A stretch of 15,993 nucleotides of DNA from CAG-177 sp964587915 (GTDB taxonomy: Bacteria; Bacillota; Clostridia; Oscillospirales; Acutalibacteraceae), in assembly GCA_964587915.1 (NCBI GenBank), contig CAZPMK010000040.1, positions 1 through 15,993 of the forward strand, read 5' to 3'. Positions 1 through 5,510 of the stretch are shown here, one piece after another. The translations under genes and the position numbers were made by a program. Numbering within the stretch: the stretch's first letter is position 1; each line of letters begins with the position of its first letter. The notes beneath the pieces were generated by a model that made no database searches, was not told the origin of the DNA, and saw only the letters and a list, made by a program, of their open reading frames with translations.

Positions 1-64
1 CAAGTTCATCCTGTGACATACCTTTTTTGTTTCTCAGTTCAAAAATAACATCCTTTGTTTCCAT
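1..64 (-). CDS. Xre-type HTH regulator, N-terminal fragment (runs off the window)
   Basis: This is a partial gene: the ATG is at 64-62 and 21 codons are visible before the window ends. The reading frame encodes METKDVIFELRNKKGMSQ followed by DEL, typical of helix 1 and the start of helix 2 of a Cro/C1-type (HTH_3) DNA-binding domain, where the R-x-x-K-G-M-S-Q-x-E-L pattern is characteristic. A GAGGTGG Shine-Dalgarno lies about 8 bases before the ATG, and a TATAAT box lies just upstream. Proteins of this type often control their own promoter in phages and integrative elements, which would fit the mobile-element signals further right. The rest of the protein, and so its effector or partner, cannot be seen. 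Confidence 0.7.
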   Translation of the reverse strand, partial: METKDVIFELRNKKGMSQDEL

Positions 65-84
65 ATCTTTACCACCTCGGTATT

Positions 85-113
85 ATTATACTATGGTATG
101 TTTAAATTGAAAA
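85..113 (-). promoter_or_regulatory. Promoter of the edge Xre regulator with overlapping dyad
   Basis: The minus strand has a perfect TATAAT at 90-85 and a weak TTTTCA -35 at 113-108, with a 17-base spacer. The spacer contains the dyad ATAC-TATG-GTAT (88-99 on the plus strand), which touches the -10 box. An operator in this position would allow autorepression by the Xre protein; that role is inferred. Confidence 0.5.
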
Positions 114-205
114 GCAACTTGCTGTTGCTATCGGTTCGACATATTTGAATTTACATTTCTGTTTTTAATTTTGAATACATTTTCATATTCGACACTTTAC
201 CGTTT

Positions 206-817
206 TTAACTGCGTTGTTGCGATTGTATGAATGTATCGTGCCGATGTTTCCTTTGATATTCACAATGCCGAGAGCTGTTGTTGAGGCGTTGCACCATGT
301 TATCCAAAACGCCTCGCCACATTTTCTTAAACCGTTCCGTCTTCCCAAACCGCTTTACGATTGCAGGACTGATTGCGTAGTATGTACGAATGAACACCCT
401 GCCCAAGACGGTCTCCGCCAGAGTGTTATCTCTGAAACGACGCAGCGTCCAAACCTGAGGACAGTCATAGGAACCGTACACACACGTTGCCACATAACAG
501 CCTTGGTTATCATTGTGGTGATATGTCCCGAAGATACCGGGGTCGCTTGAGCCGATCTTTTTGCCGTCAGAATCTCTGTGGGTGTAGCTGCCGAATAAGC
601 CCGGGTCAGTATGTCCTGTTTTATGGCCGTGGTTGTCGTAGTGTGTATAACCACCGAACAGCCCGGGATCGAAGTGGCCGATCTTCTTGCCGTTGGCATC
701 GTAATTGGTGTAATCACCGAAAAGTCCGGGTTCACTGCGACCTGTTTTATTGCCATGCTCATCGTAATGATAAACGGTGCCGAATAATCCTTCTTCACTT
801 CTGCCTTTCTTAGCCAC
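206..817 (-). CDS. Tandem-repeat CFI-box-CTERM-like protein
   Basis: This is a 203-residue protein of unknown function. I place the start at the GTG at 817-815 because a GGAGG Shine-Dalgarno sits 8 bases upstream; the longer frame to 895 has no ribosome site. After MAKK come five copies of a 21-residue unit (residues 5-106, last copy 18 residues) with consensus G-x-S/T-D/E-P-G-L-F-G-x-Y-x-H-Y-D-x-x-G-K-K-x. From residue 107 the sequence CYVATCVYGSYDC-PQV-LRRFRDN, then G-R-x-F-x-x-x-Y-Y-x-x-SP, matches the CFI-box C-terminal domain (usually CFIATAAYG...), a module found at the end of many bacterial proteins of unknown role. No signal peptide or membrane helix is seen with the chosen start. The repeat unit is very glycine- and aromatic-rich and could form a small beta-type solenoid or ligand-binding surface, which is speculation. 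The last about 25 residues are basic and polar, without family likeness. Confidence 0.72.
   Translation of the reverse strand: MAKKGRSEEGLFGTVYHYDEHGNKTGRSEPGLFGDYTNYDANGKKIGHFDPGLFGGYTHYDNHGHKTGHTDPGLFGSYTHRDSDGKKIGSSDPGIFGTYHHNDNQGCYVATCVYGSYDCPQVWTLRRFRDNTLAETVLGRVFIRTYYAISPAIVKRFGKTERFKKMWRGVLDNMVQRLNNSSRHCEYQRKHRHDTFIQSQQRS
500..805 (-). repeat. 63-bp coding tandem repeat, 4.9 copies
   Basis: Five in-frame units start at 805, 742, 679, 616 and 553, each encoding 21 residues (the last is cut to 18 where the CFI-box begins). The PGLFG or PGIFG core, the YD and GKK positions recur in nearly every unit, while the intervening residues vary. The DNA copies are similar but not identical, so the array is diverged rather than freshly amplified. 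Confidence 0.85.
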
Positions 818-915
818 AAGCTCATCCTCCGTTTTCTTCAAAACACATACCATAATACTCACAACCGGCACTATGCAAGTCATCGTATATCCCATAAAAC
901 CGGCTCTGTAAGTAC

Positions 916-924
916 ATTATAGCA
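916..924 (-). promoter_or_regulatory. Extended -10 promoter of the CFI-box gene
   Basis: The minus strand reads TGCTATAAT, a perfect extended -10 element. No good -35 is seen at 16-18 bases, which is common for extended -10 promoters. The predicted transcript start near 909 gives a leader of about 90 bases before the GTG at 817. This argues for the internal GTG over the upstream ATG at 895. Confidence 0.55.
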
Positions 925-1051
925 CTAAATCATAAATTTTCTATAAGAATTTTACTTTCGGAGCATCAGGTGACGCCTCTGTTCATCACCTAACCCCGCT
1001 TAATCAGAGTCCTAACTGTACCGAGGTTTATTTTTGCCTGAAAACAATAAA

Positions 1052-1086
1052 AGAGCTGACTGACTTAATCAAAATCAGTTAGCTCT
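1052..1086. terminator. Bidirectional intrinsic terminator
   Basis: The arms AGAGCTGACTGA and TCAGTTAGCTCT form a 12-bp stem with one G-U pair and an 11-base loop. A T-rich run follows on the plus strand (CTTTTT) and an A-run precedes it (so TTTTATT on the minus strand). It can stop transcription both ways. It separates the CFI-box gene from the region around the second core repeat, and could be the original guaA terminator if this side is native chromosome. Confidence 0.8.
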
Positions 1087-1109
1087 CTTTTTATGAATAA
1101 TGAAATTTT

Positions 1110-1127
1110 GTTGCCAAATCGTTGCCA
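1110..1127. repeat. Paired GTTGCCA repeats near the att core
   Basis: GTTGCCA occurs at 1110-1116 and 1121-1127, exactly 11 bp (about one helical turn) apart and 55 bp from the core repeat at 1182. Short direct repeats with this spacing beside an attachment core resemble the arm-type binding sites of tyrosine integrases. The role is inferred; no integrase gene is visible in the window. Confidence 0.35.
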
Positions 1128-1181
1128 CAACTTCGCAAAATCGGGGCTTTTACAGCTCAACAGCCGGAAAAGTGCCTCTGC

Positions 1182-1197
1182 GATATTATTCCCACTC
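1182..1197. repeat. Distal attachment core (direct repeat of guaA 3' end)
   Basis: The 16 bases GATATTATTCCCACTC are identical to 5495-5510, where they encode the last codons (Glu-Trp-Glu-stop) of guaA. The flanking bases differ on both sides (C/G here, T/A on the plus strand at guaA's inner side and A at its outer side), so the match ends sharply. This is the expected signature of site-specific integration at the guaA 3' end. Confidence 0.85.
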
Positions 1198-1381
1198 GCT
1201 CCCTGTAAATCAATCTTAAACGCATTTGTTTATGGAATTTATCAGAGAGTATTTATAATCAATCGACAATTATCTTACCTCTTTTCTTATTTATTTCTAT
1301 CTACTTTATTATATCAACATATATGCTCGAATCTTTCAATAAGAGTAGCGCTATTCTTTTTTATTATTAATATTTTCAAAT

Positions 1382-1405
1382 AAAAACAACTGCTTATCTG
1401 TTTTT
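1382..1405 (-). terminator. Weak terminator after the endonuclease gene
   Basis: The minus strand reads AAAAACA, ten bases, TGTTTTT then ATTTG. The stem is A-T rich and starts inside the stop codon of the nuclease gene. It is a poor but plausible hairpin with a T tract. Confidence 0.3.
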
Positions 1406-2978
1406 ATACCGGTAACATTTCTACAATTCGTCTGTTGACGCTGATCTGTTCAATAAATTCTGCAATTGTAAGAGTTAATATGGTAATGCCATATTGATAT
1501 TTTGAATATCCCGCCATATACTTTGTATCAGCGTGAATTGCTGGAGCAACCAGCATTGAAAATTGAGTAATGCTTGGCTCTTTTTCTATTGCCTCTTGCA
1601 GATGACGGGTAATCGCTGGCATTTCATTTGTTGCTTGGTTTCTTGCACACATAAGAGTTACTTCAACCAGAGAATTACAATCGGTATCATAACATTCAAT
1701 ATCGGCAACTCCACCAGAAGCAGTAAATGTTGGTAATCCTTCATCGTCAATATGATAATTAGGTTTAACATCTAAATCTGCAAAATGCTGTTTTAACGCA
1801 ATACTTGTTAAAAATTCAAGCCTTGTAGGCTTATCAATAATCCTAAGAATAGTGTTTTTGCTTTCGCCGTTTTTAGCGAGAATCAAAAGCTCATTAGCAA
1901 TATCTTCTTTTGAATATTCAGTAGCCCATTTGTTCAATGTATTAAGTCTTGCGTCGATAACAACCGAATCATCTACGCTCTGTGTCAATGATACGATTTT
2001 TGTATCGATTGAACCCATATAATCAAAAAAATCTCTTTTAGATTGATAGTTGATATAATTTACATAACTATCTAAAATATATTCGATTTTTTCAATTTCA
2101 AATGAGTTAAAATCAATAAAGCGACCATTACCACGTAATGAAACCACTCCGGTAATACGCATTTTGCGAATAAATTCATCAACTGCTTCGCCAGTTATTT
2201 GATTAATCTTAAATCTATTCTTTTGTTCTTCTGTTGCGCCGAGCAATTTCAAACAGATTTCGTAGATAACCTCATCACCATATGTAAAACGATATTTTCT
2301 TCTTAATTCCTTAATTTCCTCATAAAGAGCTTGAGCATCACGATTAGGCCAACAAATTATAAGTGATAATTCACTTCTAAAAACTCCTGCATCATTTTCG
2401 TCCGGGTCATCTTTTAACAACTTAATAACTTGTAACAGTAACACTAACGGTGAATTATCATTAGCATTTTTTCTAAATGGATTATTCGTTTGATACTTCA
2501 TCAATGAATTTAAAAATACATTTTTGATTTTTTCATCGTTTACAGGGTTTTCATTGTGTGCATCAATCAGCATATGCCCCGTTATTGATATTTCTATGGG
2601 TGCATTCATTTCATAATATAAAAAACCGAACTCCATAGGCAATTTATACCACGTATCAAATCGAGAAGACCAGCCTTTATCAAAGCCAGCTTCTTTGTGA
2701 TTTTGAGGACTGTTTTGTATTATTTCATTTACTTCTAAGTCGGTAAATTCTCTTTCTTCATTCAAAAGGCTTTTTAATCTCGGTGTACGACCAATATACA
2801 TCGGCCTATATAATTTTTTCTTTATAAGGGATGCTGCAACATCCATAATGATTTCATTTGTTAAAACTTGTCCCTCATATGGAAGAATGCACTTCAAAAA
2901 ATCGGCAATTCTTGAAGGGTTCCTCATTGTTGTAGAAAATGACAAAGGCTTATACTCCGCATCACGTTTTTTTGCCAT
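1404..2978 (-). CDS. AlwI/BstNBI-like type IIS restriction endonuclease
   Basis: This 524-residue protein is the last gene of the island's modification-restriction operon, 11 bases after the second methyltransferase, with an AGGGAG ribosome site before the ATG. The N-terminus reads LSFSTTMRNPSRIADFLKCI, then P-x-E-G-x-x-x-x-N, the pattern I associate with AlwI-family nucleases (an F-x-T-T-x-RNP-x-R-x-x-DFL block). Near the C-terminus, residues 422-441 hold GGVADIE followed by LVEVT, a PD-(D/E)XK-type core in which Asp426 and Glu439 would be catalytic, followed by Q448, E452 and R458-H459 at the spacing typical of the AlwI/MlyI/BstNBI group. The usual Lys of EXK is Thr here, as in that group. 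Two separate methyltransferases next to it fit an asymmetric recognition site. The site itself cannot be read from sequence; AlwI recognises GGATC, but that need not hold here. It is intact, with no frameshift seen. Confidence 0.75.
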   Translation of the reverse strand: MAKKRDAEYKPLSFSTTMRNPSRIADFLKCILPYEGQVLTNEIIMDVAASLIKKKLYRPMYIGRTPRLKSLLNEEREFTDLEVNEIIQNSPQNHKEAGFDKGWSSRFDTWYKLPMEFGFLYYEMNAPIEISITGHMLIDAHNENPVNDEKIKNVFLNSLMKYQTNNPFRKNANDNSPLVLLLQVIKLLKDDPDENDAGVFRSELSLIICWPNRDAQALYEEIKELRRKYRFTYGDEVIYEICLKLLGATEEQKNRFKINQITGEAVDEFIRKMRITGVVSLRGNGRFIDFNSFEIEKIEYILDSYVNYINYQSKRDFFDYMGSIDTKIVSLTQSVDDSVVIDARLNTLNKWATEYSKEDIANELLILAKNGESKNTILRIIDKPTRLEFLTSIALKQHFADLDVKPNYHIDDEGLPTFTASGGVADIECYDTDCNSLVEVTLMCARNQATNEMPAITRHLQEAIEKEPSITQFSMLVAPAIHADTKYMAGYSKYQYGITILTLTIAEFIEQISVNRRIVEMLPV

Positions 2979-2989
2979 AATAAATCTCC

Positions 2990-3898
2990 CTAATAATTTT
3001 TCACAAGGACTTCAAATGTGTCCTTCTCGGTATTATCATTAAAGCTAATGTAATTGCTTTTAATTTTCACAATGTTATATTTTTGTGCCCATTCGTTAAA
3101 TGTTCCGTTATATCTTTTCCTATGCCACAACACATTTGAAACTGCAAATCGTACACCACGATCATTTAAGGTATCGAGATAATCGATTAATCTCATCTCA
3201 CTGTCTTCATTCCAAAGTTTATTATATTCACTAAACGTAATCAAATATGGTGGATCCAAATAAACCATATCGTCCGGTGTTGGCTGGACTTTTTCGATAA
3301 AGTCTTGAAAATCCATATTAAACAATTCAATATCTTTATCGCTAACATAATCGAAATATGAATTAAGTGCATTTACAACATTTTTGTTAAAATCAACATT
3401 ACCTACCGGTAAATTGAAATCACCCTTTGAATTGAATCGAAGCATACGGTTAAAGCCATATATCAACAACATATACAAAAGCATCATATCATCTTTATCA
3501 TTGTTGAAATCACTTCTCATTTTGTAGTATGCTTCTTTATTATATTTGGCAAAATATGTTTTCACAAACTCTTTACGATATTCTTTCGGAACATCTTTTC
3601 CGAGAAATGTAGCAGAAAGCTGATATTTATCAATATCAAGTTTTAACTCATCCCAAAAAGCATCTTGATTATTGCTAAATGAAATCAAAAACTTATGCAG
3701 TTTAATCATATAAGTATCAATATCATTTAGCAAATATTCGTTTGCATTAGTGTTAAGAAATACGCTGCCTCCTCCACAAAATGGTTCAATAAAACGATCT
3801 ATTTTTTGGGGAAAATTTTCTTTTAGTTGTGGGACAAGTTTGAATTTATCTCCTACATAAAAAAACGGAGATCGCCTGCAAGCACCTATATTTGTCAT
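2990..3898 (-). CDS. D12-class DNA adenine N6-methyltransferase (Dam-like)
   Basis: This 302-residue protein is an S-adenosylmethionine-dependent adenine methylase of the D12 (Dam/DpnM, PF02086) family. Visible motifs in order: PFFYVGDKFKLV (residues 11-22, the K-x-x-L motif that opens the family), EPFCGGGSVF (38-47, cofactor-binding motif I), NRMLRFNSKGDFNLPVG (150-166) and the catalytic DPPY (215-218). The length is close to the usual 270-300. I chose the ATG at 3898, with AGGTGG 5 bases upstream, over the GTG at 3907. The start then lies one base past the stop of the preceding methylase, implying translational coupling. Together the two methylases would protect host DNA from the downstream nuclease, probably one per strand of an asymmetric site. 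Confidence 0.88.
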   Translation of the reverse strand: MTNIGACRRSPFFYVGDKFKLVPQLKENFPQKIDRFIEPFCGGGSVFLNTNANEYLLNDIDTYMIKLHKFLISFSNNQDAFWDELKLDIDKYQLSATFLGKDVPKEYRKEFVKTYFAKYNKEAYYKMRSDFNNDKDDMMLLYMLLIYGFNRMLRFNSKGDFNLPVGNVDFNKNVVNALNSYFDYVSDKDIELFNMDFQDFIEKVQPTPDDMVYLDPPYLITFSEYNKLWNEDSEMRLIDYLDTLNDRGVRFAVSNVLWHRKRYNGTFNEWAQKYNIVKIKSNYISFNDNTEKDTFEVLVKNY

Positions 3899-3899
3899 T

Positions 3900-4907
3900 T
3901 TATCCACCTACTTTCGTTATGAAAACCAGCTCTTTGTGATTTGGCAATTCTGTTTTGCCGGCATTAAAATACTGATGTTCTTTTTCAAATACCGAAACTG
4001 CACCTTTATTTTCTAAAATACTTCGAATGTCTTCAAGCGCGATTTTATTTCTCGAAGAACTGCTTTTAGAATTATATGTATTATTGTATGAAACAACAAT
4101 ATACTTGCAATTTAATGAAGATATCAATTCTTCGAATGTTCTTGTTGCTGAACTTCTGCAATATTCGCTCATATTTTCTGCTTTGGGCTTACAAGCTGTG
4201 CCAAATAGCTCCGGCTTCTCCCACTTTGCGATATTTTCAAGAATATGATAAAATCTACTATATTGCCTTGAATTATAAGGCGGATCAATATAAACAATAT
4301 CGCAACTAATGTTTTTGGCTAACTCATTAGCATCCAGCCTCGAAATATGTATTTTTTTGTTCTCAAATTTATATGGTTCTATCAAGTCAAATAAAAATGT
4401 ATCACTTATCGGTTTTCCTTTAATATATGCATCGTAATGACCGACTGTATTTGCCGACTTATCCAATGAATATAAAAGAGATGCAATCAATATATTTTTT
4501 TCTTTTTTATTAAGTGTTTTGTCATTTTCTATTTTTTCTCTGATATAACCGATACGAAGTGAATCATTATACGAAAAAAATTTATTTCCAAAATTTTTTG
4601 ACACATAGTTTTCAGAAATTTGAGATAAAGGTGTTTCCATAAATCCATTTTTTAAAAAATCTAATTTTTTGAGATCATAGTCAGACTGTTCAAAAAAAGC
4701 CTTGTAGATTATCTCATTTGAGTAAAGAAAATCATTTATATAGATTTCATCAATGCTATCAATCATTTGTTTACTCATTATTGCGGTACCGGCAAACAAA
4801 TCGCAAAATGAGTTACCGACACAATTATCGTGTATTAAACCGGAAATCCAATTTGATAACTTATATTTGCTACCCGTATACCTTCTATTCCAAATTTGAT
4901 ACGGCAT
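3900..4907 (-). CDS. D12-class DNA adenine methyltransferase, second type
   Basis: This 335-residue methylase has the alpha-group order: RRYTGSKYKL (residues 8-17), motif I DLFAGTA (36-42) and catalytic DPPY (208-211) in the stretch YIDPPYNSRQYSRFYHILEN. The NSRQY-x-x-x-YH-x-LEN sequence after DPPY marks a subgroup distinct from the Dam-like protein that follows. That subgroup is common as one of a methylase pair in type IIS systems, as with the two halves of M.FokI. An AGGAGG ribosome site lies 11 bases before the ATG. It starts 38 bases after the Xre gene and ends one base before the next methylase. It is A+T rich, like the rest of the island. The precise target sequence is unknown. Confidence 0.82.
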   Translation of the reverse strand: MPYQIWNRRYTGSKYKLSNWISGLIHDNCVGNSFCDLFAGTAIMSKQMIDSIDEIYINDFLYSNEIIYKAFFEQSDYDLKKLDFLKNGFMETPLSQISENYVSKNFGNKFFSYNDSLRIGYIREKIENDKTLNKKEKNILIASLLYSLDKSANTVGHYDAYIKGKPISDTFLFDLIEPYKFENKKIHISRLDANELAKNISCDIVYIDPPYNSRQYSRFYHILENIAKWEKPELFGTACKPKAENMSEYCRSSATRTFEELISSLNCKYIVVSYNNTYNSKSSSSRNKIALEDIRSILENKGAVSVFEKEHQYFNAGKTELPNHKELVFITKVGG

Positions 4908-4945
4908 ACTTTTATAATCCTCCTGATTTTTAGATAATTCTTAAA

Positions 4946-5155
4946 TCAATAATTATCAGGAATCAATTCCATAATATCTTCTATATTACAATCAAGAGCT
5001 GTACATATTTTTACAAGTACTTCTACTGTAACATTTTCATTTTTCCCTAACTTGGCAATTAGGGTATTACTTATCCCGGCGGCTTCTCCGAGTTCTTTTT
5101 TCTTCATATTTTTATCTATAAGGAGTTTCCACAATTTATTATAACTGACAGCCAT
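4946..5155 (-). CDS. Small Xre/Cro-type HTH regulator of the RM operon
   Basis: This 69-residue protein consists almost only of a helix-turn-helix domain: KNMKKKELGEAAGISNTLIA spans helices 2-3, followed by K-x-N-V-T-x-x-V-L-x-K-I-C-x-A-L-x-C-x-x-x-D-I-M-E, the Cro/C1 (HTH_26-like) pattern. It is the first gene of the island operon, directly upstream of the methylases and nuclease, so a controller-type role (delaying or limiting nuclease expression and setting methylase level) is likely. Classical C proteins are similar in size, but homology to them is not established here. The ATG at 5155 has AGAGGTG 5 bases upstream. In many clostridial genomes near-identical small Xre proteins accompany type II systems. 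Confidence 0.85.
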   Translation of the reverse strand: MAVSYNKLWKLLIDKNMKKKELGEAAGISNTLIAKLGKNENVTVEVLVKICTALDCNIEDIMELIPDNY

Positions 5156-5194
5156 AGCGCACCTCTTTTATGAGTTTGTTAATTCTATGGTTAC

Positions 5195-5223
5195 AGTATA
5201 TCATATATCCTCTATAAACGCAA
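5195..5223 (-). promoter_or_regulatory. Promoter of the RM island operon
   Basis: The minus strand shows TTGCGT (5223-5218), a 17-base spacer and TGATATACT (extended -10, TATACT at 5200-5195). The only plausible promoter in front of the Xre gene is here, so all four island genes are probably co-transcribed from it. The spacer and -10 are rich in TATA-type half sites (GATATA, TATATG) that could bind the Xre product; no clean operator is visible. Confidence 0.55.
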
Positions 5224-5290
5224 CAACAAATTACACGAACGCTTAATTTGTTTTCGTTTCATCAAAGTAATTCAGTCTAACAATAACGCC

Positions 5291-5318
5291 AAAAGCGGCA
5301 GAGATTTCTCCCTGCCGC
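5291..5318 (-). terminator. Terminator after the TnpV remnant
   Basis: On the minus strand GCGGCAG, a 10-base loop, CTGCCGC and TTTT form an intrinsic terminator 8 bases after the stop of the TnpV-like fragment. It probably belonged to the original transposon gene and now insulates the island operon promoter from guaA read-through. Confidence 0.75.
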
Positions 5319-5326
5319 TGTTGTGC

Positions 5327-5434
5327 TTATACTGTATAAATTATTTCATTATTCACAATCTCCGTCACACGATTCCGGATATTGTTCATCTTTTGCACCC
5401 ACAACATTTGGTCGGTTAATTTGAGTTGCTCCAT
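5327..5434 (-). pseudogene. TnpV-type transposon protein, C-terminal remnant
   Basis: The visible 35 codons start at an ATG and encode MEQLKLTDQMLWVQKMNNIR followed by NRVTEIVNNEIIYTV. This matches the C-terminal end that I recall for TnpV-family proteins of Firmicutes transposons, which are about 110-120 residues long and end E-Q-L-K-x-x-(D/N)-Q-M-x-W-V-x-x-M-N-N-I-R...E-I-V-x-x-E-L/I-I-Y. The frame stays open upstream (Ala-Asp before the Met), but the rest of the protein is replaced by the guaA terminator hairpin and the att core. It is therefore a 5'-truncated relic rather than a small gene; no ribosome site precedes the ATG. It shows that the guaA-proximal end of the island has been rearranged. 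Confidence 0.7.
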
Positions 5435-5447
5435 ATCAGCAAAGCAC

Positions 5448-5481
5448 AAAAAGCGGCTTGAAATCGATGATTTCAAGCCGC
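5448..5481 (-). terminator. guaA terminator, lying on the island side of the core
   Basis: GCGGCTTGAAATC-ATC-GATTTCAAGCCGC on the minus strand is a perfect 13-bp stem with a 3-base loop followed by TTTTT. It begins 14 bases past the core repeat (stop codon at 5501-5499). The island therefore supplies the terminator that guaA now uses. Confidence 0.9.
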
Positions 5482-5494
5482 CAAAAAGCCGGTT

Positions 5495-5510
5495 GATATT
5501 ATTCCCACTC
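5495..5510. repeat. guaA-proximal attachment core
   Basis: GATATTATTCCCACTC (plus strand) covers the last three codons and the stop of guaA plus four bases. It is identical to 1182-1197. Because the core carries the real stop codon, integration leaves the GuaA protein unchanged. Confidence 0.85.

Larger units (their letters stand above)
1182..5510. mobile_element. Restriction-modification genomic island inserted at guaA 3' end
   Basis: The island is about 4.3 kb and bounded by 16-bp exact direct repeats, one being the guaA terminus. It is clearly richer in A+T than the guaA-rnpB block. Cargo: a TnpV-type remnant, an Xre regulator, two adenine methyltransferases and a type IIS-like endonuclease. 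No integrase, relaxase or replication gene lies inside, so it is either non-autonomous, mobilised in trans, or decayed. Integration at the guaA 3' end is documented for genomic islands in many bacteria. The stretch 1198-1403 between the core and the nuclease gene is very AT-rich, and I see no gene in it. Confidence 0.75.

Noticed and set aside
500..805. CRISPR-like array
   Set aside because: The 63-bp period is an in-frame coding repeat with no spacer-repeat alternation.
818..895. Upstream extension of the CFI-box protein with a short hydrophobic stretch (IVPVVSIMVCVL)
   Set aside because: No ribosome site precedes the ATG at 895, whereas the GTG at 817 has GGAGG at ideal spacing. The hydrophobic stretch is most likely translated leader sequence.
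968..991. AGGTGA...TCACCT hairpin upstream of the CFI-box promoter
   Set aside because: The stem is 6 bp with a 12-base loop and no T tract; it is too weak to call a terminator or an operator.
1093..1383. Plus-strand open frame of 96 codons beside the distal core
   Set aside because: It overlaps the core repeat and AT-rich non-coding DNA, starts in a terminator T tract, has no ribosome site and shows no family pattern.
2990..4907. A DpnII/DpnI-type system recognising GATC
   Set aside because: One methylase is Dam-like, but the second is not DpnA-like and the nuclease carries AlwI-type motifs, so a GATC specificity is not claimed. GGATC and GATCC occur in the window without obvious avoidance.
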